NCBI RefSeq assembly: GCF_921293095.1
Contig: NC_060251.1
Coordinates: 38,979,644 to 39,043,643 of the forward strand
DNA length: 64,000 bases
Source: Ischnura elegans
Taxonomy: Eukaryota > Arthropoda > Insecta > Odonata > Coenagrionidae
Direction of reading: 5' to 3'
In this document: in pieces, positions 10,201-22,268 of the stretch
Numbering within the stretch: the stretch's first letter is position 1
How the letters are laid out: each line of letters begins with the position of its first letter
Made by a program: the position numbers and the translations under genes
Notes under the pieces: model-generated
The model's input: the letters and a program-made list of their open reading frames with translations, nothing else
The model's database searches: none
Told to the model about the DNA's origin: nothing

Positions 10201-10690
10201 AACTACCCAGCATGAGTTAAATTACCAGGAACAATTACCAGTGCTTCTACCTACTCAGGTGTACATACCTACCATTCCCTTCCTTGGTTGTGGCCCAAGG
10301 GCTGAGGTATGTATTAAAATTATAAATCTGACGTATTTATGGGTGGTAAAGATCCTGTGGTACGAAGAACAATAAACACTGAGAAAGTCTTTGCTGAAAA
10401 TTTGTCATGTAGTTTTTGCTTATTTGTTTGTGTAGGTGCGCCTGTAACTGTGATAAAGATTATGACGGGTCAGTGGGTAGAGTATAGGGCAGGTGATCTA
10501 AGGGTTCTGAGATCAAATACCGTGTGTAGCTTTCGGACAATCTAAAACAAAAACCCTCTCAGAGCGAGATAATGCATGGAAAGAAATTGGTCCCTCCACC
10601 CTGAATGTGTTTATATCAATCACCTTCAGTTTAAGTATGCCGGGACTAGCCGCTGTGATAACTTTTACGGGAGTCACCCGCAATGCACAA
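7216..10690. other. long stretch without recognised gene
   Basis: Mostly AT-rich sequence with short open frames only. No conserved protein motif, splice-linked frames or repeat ends were recognised. Confidence 0.4.
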
Positions 10691-10692
10691 TC

Positions 10693-10779
10693 GTGCGAAA
10701 GATCCACAGAGAAAAATCATTCGCCTTGATCGGGATTCGAACCCCGGGGAATGATTTTTTCTCTGTGGATCTTTCGCAC
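10693..10779 (-). mobile_element. palindrome built from inverted SINE-tail segments around a B box
   Basis: Arms 10693-10722 and 10749-10779 are inverted copies of a 30-bp segment (GTGCGAAAGATCCACAGAG at one edge) and differ by one A. The spacer holds a pol III B box on the minus strand (GGTTCGAATCCC). The most likely origin is two inverted copies of a SINE body flanking its tRNA-like T arm. Confidence 0.55.
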
Positions 10780-10799
10780 AATCACTTTTAGCTAGATGT

Positions 10800-12150
10800 G
10801 GGGTGAGATCTACCATCAGCTTTCCAAATCATCCTTATGGTTGCATACCTGGGTGATTAAGAAGTATCTGAGGGTAAATGCACACAATTTATTGTGCACG
10901 TTGTAGTGTGTTACGTCGGTGGAAATTTAATAGTGATGGATGTCAGATATGAAAGATTATTTTTTATCCTGAAAATTAGAAAAGAATGTTTCGAAAGGCG
11001 TTATACTTTCGATAAAGACAATATAAGGTCTAATACAAATATGTACTATACCAATAGGGTATTTAGGGCTTGCATAAATCATTTAAATCGTAGGGGAGAG
11101 ACTTTTCTATATTTTGAGAACGAAGACCTGAGTTCTTCAATACAATCAGTCCATTGGGTGGGCTGGCAGGATATAGATTAGAAATGAAAAATGCTGAAAG
11201 ATTCTTGGCATTCTTGGATTCTATTATAAATTTCGATATCCTCATTGCAGGCGACGACGATTCGTGGAATCGGCACATTTTAGTAATTCAAGTTCCTGTA
11301 ATGTATCCACTGATTCCATTAACCCCCTTTGATTCAGCTACGTCCTAAATTAACATTAAAACCGGCGACTCTGCTCAAATTGTGAAAATATTCCATTCTT
11401 GCCCAAAGTTCTCCAAAATAAAAGAGTTGACTGCGTACAGTGCATTGACATTTCCGAGGAAGCTAACTTGTGATTACATTGAATCTGAAAATTAATAAGA
11501 TATTTTTTCGTATTAAAGGAGGTAGTATCAATGCTGGGACCTAGGCTGCATGATTGCATTGAACTTGATTGAAAAAGGAACATGCTTCGTACAGAATTTC
11601 CTTTCTTTTATTTCTTCTAAAAATAGTAACCCGTGATACATTCCCACCGCACCCAAAGAAATTTCTTGAGAAGGCAAAGGACAGTAGGCCACTAAAATAC
11701 ACGTGGAGTAACCTAAATCCATAGATAGAAAACACGTAATGTACCTACCGCGCCAAATTCTTTTGTGGCTGACCGGTTTGGGCGACCAGCGCTTAAGGAA
11801 TGACGCAATGCGCCAAAACCGGATGGTGTTAAACAAATTCTTTGCGTCATGTTACGAGGCGCCTGCTAAATGTACATCCGTTAGCACTTCGTAAATTGAT
11901 CTATTCGGACATTCATCGGGAGAACTTTTACGACCTCGATAGAGAATAAATCAATGCCAAAACTCGCACAATGTAATTTGGGAGCCACGTGGAACTTAAG
12001 TAAGTTGGTATATGAGTAACGAAGCATACTTCATTTTCAAAAATAATTCAAAAATGCGATAAAGAAAATAATCAATGTCAAAATCGGTGCAAAGTAAAAG
12101 CTAAGTGCGACTTTAGTAATGGAGTATTTGGTGCTTTCCCGGAGAATCTT
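10800..12150. other. stretch without recognised gene
   Basis: Contains a 95-codon open frame at 10894-11181 with no recognisable motif and no supporting splice sites. Otherwise it holds short frames only. Confidence 0.35.
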
Positions 12151-12153
12151 ACT

Positions 12154-12330
12154 GATGGAGTCTTCTCGGGAAATTAGCCGGGTCAGAATGGACATAGATG
12201 CCAACATTTCGACGGCCTTCTCTGTCATCGTCCTACGTAATTCGCCCTGCTGACCATGGCAGAGAAGGCCGTCGAAACGTTGGCAGCAATATCCATCCTG
12301 TCCCGGCTGATTTCCCGAGAAGACTTCATC
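12154..12330. mobile_element. inverted pair of Penelope-like terminal modules
   Basis: Arms 12154-12233 and 12252-12330 are imperfect inverted repeats. Each contains the shared module TTCTCGGGAAAT...GGCCTTCTC...ATCG and, in the reverse sense, TCGAAACGTTGGCAGCAAT. The same module recurs at 22269-22596. This looks like the pseudo-LTR of Penelope-like elements in inverted arrangement, without the RT/GIY-YIG gene. Confidence 0.5.
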
Positions 12331-12787
12331 AGCGACATCTACGTGCGACTTTAGTAAGTTGGCACGAGAAACGAAGTACCCGTAATCTTCGATAAAATTC
12401 AAAATAAAATCTCCTACCTTTTGTCTATTGATCGATAGCATCAAAAAAACGGGTTATCTTTTTTTATATTTTGTGGATATTGCACTTGAATAATCCACAT
12501 TTAGATGCTTTCTCTTTCGGCTGAGTCGATTTGCTTTCGATTCACGTCATTCACACAAAAGACATGCCAAACGTTGACTTTACCACAACATTCATCGTGA
12601 AAATGAAATGCTCAAACGTTGCTTAAGATAGTGGAAGGGGGAAGGAAAAACAATGCAATCAATGAGGTTTTCCATCCCACGTCATTATTCCATCAGGCGA
12701 ATAAATATGTAAGGTGTAACCCAATAACATATGCCTCGTAAAATGTCAGATCATAAAAGGATCGTTGAGCGGTATTGCATGCCTAGG

Positions 12788-12965
12788 GACTGAGTTGGTG
12801 TGGTGGCTAGAATGTTTGCTTCACACACCGGTTAACCGGGTTCGAATACTTTAAGTTGGCAAGGATTTTTCAGAGATAGTACGATCGCTGCATGAATATT
12901 GTGTTTGAGGCCACTTCAAGTGCAACATCACGTTCAGTGTACGTCACGAACAGCCGTTGTGCCAC
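12788..12965 (+). mobile_element. tRNA-derived SINE (family 1), diverged copy
   Basis: Aligns with the SINE at 5036: GTTGGTGTGGTGGCTAGA head, B box GGTTCGAATAC, TTTTCAGAGA and a CACTTCAAGTGCAACA body. It is more diverged and shorter at its 3' end. Confidence 0.6.
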
Positions 12966-13018
12966 ACCATAAATGTTTTACTATATTGTATTGTAAATAT
13001 TGTGTTGTATTAATAACA

Positions 13019-13085
13019 TAGAGTAAGTATATAGAATGTAATATCATAAGTAATATCATAGAGTAAGAATATACTTACTCTGTGA
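13019..13085. repeat. short palindromic repeat, TAGAGTAAGTATA type
   Basis: ATAGAGTAAGTATAT at the left and ATATACTTACTCTGTGA at the right form an inverted pair with an internal half copy. The same motif recurs as a palindrome at 14214-14243, suggesting a small MITE family with ends near CATAGAGTAAGTATA. Confidence 0.45.
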
Positions 13086-13389
13086 CATTACATACATCCA
13101 GGTCCCTAAAACAAAATGATGAAGATCCGTACCCAACGGAACCCGCAGTTAGTTGGGGTGGGGGTATTCACCCTAACTCACATATATGCGCCATAAATCA
13201 TACGATACGATAATTTTTTTCCATCCCTTCCGAGGGACATCTCCAGCGATAGCTCCAATGATGGAGGAACGAAACGACCGTTCGACGCGATCGTCTTCCG
13301 CGAAGGATCGAAGGATAGCAATCCCATCCCTTTTTCCATCATTCGGCACGTTCATTTGTCGCTGTCACTGTCCTTCGGCCAATCAGAAC

Positions 13390-14010
13390 GTACGGCCATT
13401 AACATCAGTTGTGACCAGGGATGGTAATAGAAACGAAACGAAATTCAAAACCAATATTTCAATAGTTTCGTTCCCAGGAGCGAAATGTAGAAATGAAATG
13501 GATTTCAAACCGGGGAGCTAAACTCAGGGTCGAAACAAGGAGGTTGTAATTATCTGGAGGTGCTGTTTCCGAGTTTCTGGAGTGTTCAAAATTCCGCCGT
13601 CTTAGTTTGACAAATTTTGGACTTAGTCACCGACTGATATTTTGAGGAGGCTAAGTTTTGTTCTGGAAATGAACTACTTTGAGTGAAAAATGCTGCGATA
13701 ATCATTAGAATTTAGCCGGTAATTGTCATCGGATTTTTACCATCATTCACGATACTTCTATTAATGTATAAATTCTGTGTCTGCTAGCCGCTTTAATGGT
13801 GGGGATATCCTTGAAAATATACGTTATTACTGTAATTGTTAATTGCCGTTGGCTATAATGAAATTCAATACCAGTATAAGTGCAGGCAATTGACTAGTTT
13901 ACTCTCGTAAAATTTTATTTTAAGCTGAGCTGGTTGTAGAACGAAACGAAACACAGACAACAACAGACAAAATTTTCGCTCCGGAGGGACCGCGTGCTTC
14001 ACCTTCGATC
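13390..14010 (+). repeat. dispersed repeat rich in CGAAACGAAAC, long copy
   Basis: Shares GGGAGCTAAACTCAGGGTC (13515-13535) and ACGAAACGAAACACAGAC followed by GCTCCGGAGGGACCGC (13935-13993) with the minus-strand copy at 40690-40805. About 400 bp more separate the two blocks here. Confidence 0.45.
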
Positions 14011-14287
14011 GGTTTAGTTTCGATCCACACTCCGAGTACGAAGTATGTTTGAATGAAGTAGAGGTTCGGCCTACCGCCATTAAATGCTTGGGGCACTCAT
14101 ATTTTAACCACTTACAGGAAAAAGGTGAGCACAAACTGACCATTTGATTTTTAAGCTCGATGTTTTGACCTCTCTACACGTATGTCACACGAAATGGGTG
14201 GAAACTATCATAAAGTAAGTATATTATATAATTATATACTTACTCTATGAAACTATTCCCTCTTATTCCCCTCCACTCAACTCCTGG

Positions 14288-14655
14288 GCTAGCGAGGCAG
14301 GAGTCTAACTCCAGGCGCAATAGCTCAAGCTGATGGAATGCACTGAGGAAACTCACGTTCACACGCAGCTTGGGCCAATCTGAGTGTTTTCTATACACTC
14401 AGCCCCCCCCCCCCCCCCCCCCCATAACTTCAGCGCAATAAATGCGCATGTAACAAACTTACTCAACTATTTGGTCTCATCCCCATTCATCCTAAACGGT
14501 GAGTCCAAATATGAGTCTAAAGAGAGGAAACATCTCTCTGAGGAGCCCGATAGAAAGCACTCAGACGGCCCAAGCTGTGCGCTAACGTGAGGCTCCTCAG
14601 TGCATTCCATCCACTTGGGCTTTTCCGCCTAGAGTTTGACTCCTGTCTCGCTAGC
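14288..14655. mobile_element. foldback MITE with about 90-bp inverted arms
   Basis: The left arm starts GCTAGCGAGGCAGGAG at 14288 and extends to GCTTGGGCC near 14378. The right arm (14567-14655) is its diverged inverse, ending CTCCTGTCTCGCTAGC. A run of 21 C residues (14403-14423) lies in the loop. No target duplication is evident. Confidence 0.6.
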
Positions 14656-14929
14656 ACTATCGCCCCCGCGTCCGTCCTCCTCGGCTCTTGGTATCGTTTG
14701 GTTGAGGGATGCAGGTTACCTCATGTGCCAACCTTTCAAGTTTTTGCAGACTCGATCATATCAGTAAAGTGGGGCTCCTGGGTGTCTACATATTATTGGA
14801 AACGATAGTACATGCATGGATAAAATCATTTGATTTTCTTCGTAAAAATTACGTTGGCTGTAGCAATATCTTCGGCGGGCTAAGAAAGGCTACGAGGTGA
14901 GGCTGAAGACTTAAGGAATTAATTAGGGG

Positions 14930-15660
14930 CGGAAGCAGCTTTCGTCTCCTGTGATTACCCTCGCGTGAAGTGCGGCTCCCGGCCGTGTTAGCCGCGAGCC
15001 ACGCTACCCCGCTCATTGCTTTAATCAGACACAGCGCGGTGGTGGCTTCCGACACTTTTACTCGCGACTACAGGAAGGAGGGCGGAAAAGTCTGAAGCGC
15101 GATAGGAGGAGTCGAAAAGGAAGACTGAGCAGCCAGAAAAAAACAAAACCAAGTAATTTACACGTCAAAACCTTGTTTTTTGCCCTCTCACTCCTCCCAT
15201 TTTAACCGTCCAAACGATTGAAACTTGAGGAATGACAAACCTCTCCTTGAATCGAATGAAACAACTTCCTCAAGAATACACCGGAAGAGTTGGTACTCGT
15301 CGCTATTGTATTCATTTTTCCCCTTTCTACTTTTCTCTCTATCTGAAGTTTAGGGAAATAAAGAAAATGCTTGCGGCAGGAGACATGCATGGAATCCTGG
15401 ATGCGTGGCAAAGGTAAGGCGGATAGTATAATAATACCTGTTTCTTGAAAAAAAGTGTTACGAAACGGCGGTCGCAGTCGGTGACGACCTCGTTTTGGAA
15501 AAAATATTCCCGTCGGCTTCTCTTTTGTTGCGATTCGATTAATTTCCTAGGCACGGTTGGGCGTGGAACGGACGAGTGGTCGAACCATGAAATCGAGTTG
15601 TTAAATGGAATCGCCGAACCGAAGAAGAGATCTGAACGCAGGATCAGACCTAGTCATAAT
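14930..15660 (+). promoter_or_regulatory. CpG-rich patch with possible first exons of a plus-strand gene
   Basis: 14930-15130 is clearly richer in G+C and CpG than its surroundings. Two segments then have splice-like edges. One is an open frame at 15370-15414 ending GGCAAAG|GTAAGG (residues MLAAGDMHGILDAW). The other lies between TTTCCTAG (15552) and GGCCAAG|GTAATA (15667), with an open frame containing DEWSNHEIELLNG. Joining them directly gives an early stop in the phase I tried, so the exon structure is unresolved. Confidence 0.3.
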
Positions 15661-16012
15661 GGCCAAGGTAATACATTATTATTATTATTATTATTTAAAT
15701 ATTCTACCGTTTGACTCGGCCTGGGTTTAAAACCGAATCATCACGAACCCATTCATACCACTTCACGGAAGAGAAAATTCAGCCCCAATGCATCGATTGC
15801 GATTTCCCACTAAAGGTTCTAGCGATCTCATCGTTGGATTATTCTTCCTCATAGGATAATCCTCTAAAATCGCTGGCACAGTAATGGCTTTTCCTGTTTT
15901 CGCTATTCAGCTGGGCCCTTTTCGTATCCATAGCGTTAGGGTGTTTTTCCCCACCCCATCCCTTCCTACCCTTTCCCTACCCCAGAGGCGTCGTCGGGCT
16001 CCTATCGCGGCG

Positions 16013-16055
16013 GCGCACAGTGGTCCCAAATCGAAAAAAGTTGGCCAAAATTAAT
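16013..16055 (+). repeat. dispersed repeat end, GCACAGTGGTCCCAAATCG
   Basis: GCACAGTGGTCCCAAATCG followed by AAAAAAGTTGGCCAAAA occurs here and, inverted, at 18963-19005. The CACAGTGG start resembles hAT-type termini, but the opposite ends were not identified. Confidence 0.4.
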
Positions 16056-16319
16056 AACGTCGTAATTTTAGCTAAAAGAGCAACAAAAGTGGATGTCTCT
16101 TACTGATTTTGATCGTCTGAATCTGATTTTGGCATTATTTTTACGATGTCTCTTCATTTTATCATTATTTGAGCTGTTATTATTTAAACAATTTTTAGAA
16201 AATCTCGATATAGATGTCATTGCGATTGGCGATAACTTGGTGTTCATGGATAGTTTAAAATAGTATAATTTTAAGGTAAAAGATGTATAAATTGTTGTCA
16301 AAACCCATTATAGAATTTA

Positions 16320-16385
16320 CGACATGAAATTGGTGAGATTCGAACCCGCGACCATCAGCGTAGTTGGTGAGATACCATAATCGGA
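16320..16385 (-). mobile_element. tRNA-like SINE head, fragment
   Basis: The minus strand reads a tRNA-like 3' half with B box GGTTCGAATCTC preceded by CTGATGGTCGCG. The 5' half and acceptor stem pairing are missing, so this is a SINE or tRNA relic, not a gene. Confidence 0.35.
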
Positions 16386-16619
16386 AAAAATACACTCATT
16401 TTTGGCTCCCATATATTTGATAAGTCACATAAGTTGAAATAAAATGACTGATATAAAAAACATCGAGGAAAATAATGTTCGAATTGCAATAAAATCGCTT
16501 TCATCTATCACAAAGAAAAATTTTTTAAGTTAATCGTCGTCCGATGTCACCCCATCGGACTCATTGTCGCTCTGCGAATCACTTAAAGTTAGCTAATTTT
16601 CACCTCACCTGATAGACTG

Positions 16620-17500
16620 ACCTCGTTTTTTTGTGACTCCTGATGTAATTAAAATGTATGATTCAGATATTTAAAGGAGTCTTCGAAAGATATCTTCATA
16701 TTTTAACATTATTGGGTATTTTCTTGTACAATGCTCTCGGAATTTCCTCATGTCTATGTTCCTGGCCTCCAATGCTTCCTCCATTTAAACTTCAATTGTA
16801 AGAAAGGATTCTTTGGAAATTGCTGTTCCATGTATCAGCACTTTATGTACCATGAGCAGGATATAATACCAACCATAATCGATGCACAGCTCAGCTATTT
16901 CAATGCAATACTGGCTGAAGGCTTCATTATTTATCTCATAGCCGCAGGACAGAGATTTTAATATCACTGAAAGCCTATGAATAAGTCTTTCATCGATACC
17001 TGACAGGAAAATTACAAATCACATTAATAATTACATTTCATACACATAAAGCATTTATTCGTAGATTTTTCAAAATTATGGAAACGGGTCCAATATTTCT
17101 TACTTATTGATTACAATTTAATATTTACACTTAATTTCATCTTGTCTGAAACTTCACTTTTAAAAATATGACGATTGAGATTAATGAGTGATTATTTTTA
17201 TACACTGCATATATTCACCGACTGTGCATACACGGTAATCATTTGCACTCAATAGATGCGAGAGGGAGATATTGATATGCTTCTGGAGGGAATTTCATTT
17301 TCTTCTGCAACCAGCTTTTGAACATCTCTTTGAAATGCTCATCTGTCCTCGAGCTTTGATTCCACTTTCTCAGGTATTTCGAGAAAACATTCTTCGCATA
17401 AATCGCGTCAGAATATTTTTTGCATGCTTGATTTCATTCAGTCGAAATCTTGTTTTCAAATATTCCACGACATATTCCTTCTTCTTCGCTTATTAATATT
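16620..17500 (-). pseudogene. degenerate gene of a recurrent arthropod repeat-encoded protein (VHK.LIHG type)
   Basis: Minus-strand frames keep a recognisable order of blocks: RKWNQSSRTDEHFKEMFKSW with WLQKK (17380-17280), then LSGIDERLIHRLSVILKSLS (about 17030-16950), EIAELCIDYGW, MVHKVLIHG, EARNIDMRKFREHCTRKY and EDIFRRLL. Proteins with a conserved VHKILIHG...EEAQEARNKD...FREN.TRK core recur in many arthropod assemblies, probably as parts of repeats. I know the pattern but not an agreed family name. Several stops and frame changes show that this copy is dead. Confidence 0.4.
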
Positions 17501-18960
17501 CTTTTCTCTCTGTATTTTTATTGTACACCGCAAGGCACGAAAGCATTTGCGGCACCCATAACTCAAATTTAACAGGAGTATTTACGGCTGAAACGATGAA
17601 TGTGATTTCTAAAAGTTGTCTTTTTTTAACCAATAATAAACCGGAAATTATGAGTTGACATTGAATAAAAGATATACAAGCTTATATAGACTTGCCTCTG
17701 AATTTCCGACGTATCCTGAAATTTGAATGCAAAACATCGCCAAAGCAAGTGCTTTAATTATCTGGAAAGGAGAGGTTTCTCGAGTTAGACGTGTTAACAT
17801 AGTTCGGAGCACAGCACTTTTTCACTAAGAAAATCATTGAGTAAAACTGAGTGGGAAATATTCACCACATCCATGCAATGGCTATGGTGAGGGAGGCCGT
17901 CATCCTCATTCCATTATTATTAAAAAAATTCACTTGCAAGATTCACGCTCCATTGGTGGGTTTACACGAATTTTTCCCCCCGAATTCAATCCTATCTACG
18001 TCTATGGGCTGTTGAAATGATTCTGTGAACAAATCTTGGCATTAGGGAGCATTTATTTCTCTTAGCTCCAATACCTTATTTCGGAATAACGTGCTGACAA
18101 CGCTGTACAGCATGTAAGGGATCTCTTCTCTATAAAAATATGAGGAAAGTTTTGCAGAGAAAAGCATCTTGTGGTTACTATAAGGTTCTCGCATAAGGAC
18201 TTAAGTAGTCGGTTTTGATCACTAATAATGTTTCTCATTAAGAGCATGAAAACCGGCCCTCATTGGTTTCATGAATATTTGAAGGTGAGTGCACAAACGA
18301 GAAGTGTGTATACGATAGGCGTGAAGCACTTGATTAATGTAATCGTACAGGATGTAGAATTATGCTAAGTATACACCATGCAAGTTTGACCACCGATACA
18401 GGAATATTTGAGCGACAATGCCACTGTCTCCCGCCGGCCAGCCGCCCTCAGCGGAGCGGTGCACCGCTCAACTTAAAACCCTCTATATGTCGGATAGGCA
18501 AGTATAGGCAAGATTTTCTTTCTCCATCTTGTTGTACATACTCTTCCTAAGGATTCAGCATAGGAATCTTCGAGGGGGACGGAGGGGCACAAAACTATAT
18601 CGACACATTTGACTAAAAATAGGCCCCTAAATAGCTAACATTATAAATAATTAAATATTGTTATAATAAATTCTGAAACGAACAAAAAATACTACAATAT
18701 TGTGAACAAATATGCAAAATTACCGTATTAAAATTGACAGATGGATCCTATGAAATTAAAATAGTCATTTAGTAAGTTGAATTACCCTAAAATCGAGTAT
18801 TTCTATGCCTCAGTCGTTTTAGGCTGAACATGCCCATGTTTGACGGGTTACACAGGTCAACATAATAATCACATAGGCCTATCAGGTACGAAATATAATA
18901 GGCTATAGCCTGTAGAATCCGAATACATAATTCAAAGCTTCCTCGTAAAAAGTCGAAAAA
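17501..18960. other. stretch without recognised gene
   Basis: AT-rich sequence with one GC-richer patch at 18420-18475. No motif or repeat pairing was recognised. Confidence 0.35.
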
Positions 18961-18962
18961 AT

Positions 18963-19005
18963 GACTTTTGGCCAGCTTTTTTCGATTTGGGACCACTGTG
19001 CGGCG
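18963..19005 (-). repeat. dispersed repeat end, inverted copy of 16013-16055
   Basis: Reverse complement of the GCACAGTGGTCCCAAATCG block at 16013. A GC-rich tract (19005-19110) follows. Confidence 0.4.
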
Positions 19006-19199
19006 CCTCTTTCCTTTTTCTTCCTCTTCTCCCCCACCCCGGGTGATCGGGCGTATGTCACGGACTTGGTTCCTGGCCCTGGTGGTTGTATCCTTGAAGG
19101 GCTCCCCTGAGCCCTCATTCTTATTGTCCACTAAAGGTGCGACATCTCCCGACGGGCTGTGAAACATATCAAGTAGCACGGGTCGGTCATAGCCTCGGG

Positions 19200-21233
19200 G
19201 AAAAACTAGCTGAAATGCTTGGAGACAATCCCGAACACGTCTTTAGACTCATTACATTCTTACGCTCATCTGTCCTTTTCAATAAAATATTATTTCTACC
19301 CTTTTCAATTATTTCCAAACATATATTAAGATCGGATGTTTTTTTAGTATTGCCATTATTTTCTCTCTTTTCACGGCAGTTAGTGGTGCAAAATGGCCTT
19401 AGGCGTCGACGCACCCTGTAAAATAAATACTACTACCACATCTGCTGCCGACAATGTATAGTACCAGTGACGCTAGAAAGTCATAGCGATAGAAGATGGC
19501 TTGGTAGTGTGAATGATCGCACTCCAAGCTAAATTCCAGAGAGTAAATTTTTAATATATTACAATTAAATTAATGATTGGTTTCCCATCTTCGGGAAAAC
19601 TTGCAGTATGGAAATAAACCTTTTTTGAATTTGAAATACGACGTCAAAATTGTAATAATATAATGTTTTCTTTCTGTCGCTGTTTTGCGTAATTTATTCT
19701 AAGCAATTTAATTTATGCCTAACTTCAATTCTTGAGAGAATGAAAGTCAAGAAATAAACAAAATTGTAGTATAAATGCAGAAAAAGGCTTTAGAACCAAT
19801 TATTTCGCCAACTCCTTGACGAACTACAGTGATTCCATCAATTCGAGAAAAACAGTTGACATAAAGGACTTACTGTACTACCCATAAAATTATGAGAAGA
19901 ACATGATGAACTTATCAAAAAATGTGAAAATTATTTAAACTAAGTGCGCCTGACATCTTACGATACCGACGGACACTGATAGGTTAAACGGACGCTTCAC
20001 TCAGGCTAAATCGGTCGTAATTTTCTTGTTTCGAAAACGAATCAATAATAAAGAATATGTCGTAATCTCAAAATTTTCAGGGTGCATAGAGTACAATTTA
20101 GTCAACATTAACTTCATCTCATATTTAACAAATTTACGTCAGAGTTGATGTATTACTAATTTGAGGCATCCCTCAGGTATTGTATCGTGCCATTATCAGA
20201 TGATAAAAGGTATTATTACACTCTTCCACACTTATTTCTAATAAGCTTAATCAGAACCTACGCTTGAGACTCCGAGAGATGAAAAGCTTATTTTTTCCCT
20301 TTTAGTTCATTTTATACCGTTTTCGGAAAAAGCGTGTATTTTTTTAGATGTTTTAAAATATATTAGCGCAAAAATCTCGTACCAATCGGTTGCTATACAT
20401 CCTTACACGTTCTTATTATATTTATTCTCACTTTTATTTGCTGTCGAAGCTGAGCGTTACGATTATCCGCTTGTAGGTGTTGCTGCTTCCATAGCCCAGT
20501 TGCATTGGTGCATCAGGTTTTAAAATGGGAATCCGCTTTCCGGACACTTTGGGATCATCCGAGCGTTTTGCGTTCCCTCAATTCGCTTCAATGCTTCACC
20601 CCGTACCGTACTTGTTTTCTTTTTTTTTGTTGCCGTGAGAATTATGTAACATTCACCGAAAAAAGGGTCAACGAACTTCATCAGTTTCTCAACAGCACGA
20701 TTCTTCCAAACCATAAGGGTACCATTTGATGCTCTGGCGGGAAACTAGAAACGGATAAATTGTCAAAATTTCAAGTTAATTGCATCAGATTCTAGTTTCA
20801 TATTTTTAGCTATATATAAGCGCCAATTTGTACTGAGTAAAGTGGAAATGAAATATAATGAGTTAAGGAAAAACGAGGCGCAATTTAGACCATATTTTTC
20901 CGTGAACCTAGAGAATATTTTCTTAAAGAGCGCAGTGTTTTATTACTAGGCTATTTAAAAGTATATATAAAAGATGTCATTCTATAATTAATCCGCTTGA
21001 CGTCACACGCTGATATGAATGCCAATCTCGCCAAAAATGTCAATGACTAACGCACGATGAGGTCAAAATTATATTCTATAAATGGGTAAGAATATCTCCG
21101 GTTGATAATAAACAGAAAATTTTAAATTACCTTTCACCCTTTGACATTTATAGGAAAATATTTGAAAAAAACTAGTAAATGTACAAGTTAATAGACTGAA
21201 TATACCAAAAATATATTTACATGCATCAACAAG
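19200..21233. other. stretch without recognised gene
   Basis: AT-rich sequence. The plus and minus frames at 20505-20729 overlap and show no known motif. Confidence 0.35.
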
Positions 21234-21899
21234 AATAGGGTAGTTTCCTTCATCAAAGAAAACTAAAGGCATTGAATGCGATTCGTTACCCACCGCTAGT
21301 GTATTAATATTAAACAAATTATTTGGTTTTAGAAATCCCAGTTTAGACGAATGCTAATGGTCAATTTGAACCTCATTTGAAAAAGGCCAGATTGGCGCCC
21401 ATACGATGCCACTCCACGTGACGTCACAATGACCTAGTTTCTATAGGAGTAGTCAGGAGGTTTACATCGTCTGAGATTACCAATGAATGCATGAGGCACA
21501 GAGCTTAGGGAAACATGCCTTTATAATCACCTATTAAAACTGCCAATGGTCGGAACGTTTCCTTCGTTTGATTAGGTATTAATAATCCTTATTTAAGCCA
21601 AGCGCTACCTGCTAGCAGGGTACTCTGGTATCTGCTGGCATCCTGCGTCATATCAGCGCTCAAACCCTCGCCCAATTTCACCTCACTTGGCGGCAGCGGG
21701 AACCAGAATTACGTCACACGGGGTTTTCCCAGCATTCACACTTATCCGTCGCGTTTTCGCGCGCTTTAAAATTTTCACTTTTCATTTAATCGCGAAAAAT
21801 AGGTATCGTCATTTAAGAATATAAAAGCATTAATTTCATACTCCAGGAGTAATAATCTTTCGATTTAGGCAATAAAAAAATAATAAGAAAGCTATTATT
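21234..21899 (+). mobile_element. 0.67-kb non-coding repeat, copy 1
   Basis: Begins AATAGGGTAGTTTCC and aligns over its whole length with 40887-41562. Its right end is decayed (GAAAGCTATTATT in place of GGAAACCACCCTATT). It contains the composite site CCACGTGACGTCAC and a TCGCGTTTTCGCGCGC tract, both kept in copy 2. The short frame at 21069-21317 is a by-product of the repeat. Confidence 0.7.
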
Positions 21900-22268
21900 A
21901 TTTTATTGCTTAGGAAAACTATTGGTAATTTTTAATGATATGCCCTGGAGGAACAAAATGTAAGTGCAACTATGGAGGAATAGAATTTATAGAGGAGGAT
22001 CCAAGGAAGAATCCTCAGGGAAGTGATAGCAAGCATTAAAGATATTTTATCAGAACTGCCCCTTCATACACAACGCATTACGCTAACACCCACCTAATGC
22101 CCTCGCTAATACGGAGGCAACCTAGTATTTAGAAATTTTTAGATGAGATACGGATGAGAAAAAGTATGGATGAAGGGAGTACTGAGCGGGGAGGGGTTAT
22201 TGAAAACAGTGTTAGTGGGCGGAACGTTAGGTAAACGAGGGAAAGGAAGGAAGAACATATGGTTTTTA

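Noticed and set aside
10894..11181. 95-codon open frame
   Set aside because: No recognisable motif, no splice support, AT-rich composition like its surroundings.
14403..14423. Run of 21 C residues as a special element
   Set aside because: Simple homopolymer inside a foldback loop; length may be unreliable.
21069..21317. Frame sharing VGNES.SMP and FFDEGNYP with one at 40842-41081
   Set aside because: Similarity comes from the two copies of the 0.67-kb repeat. Frame boundaries differ and the shared part is short, so it is not a gene pair.
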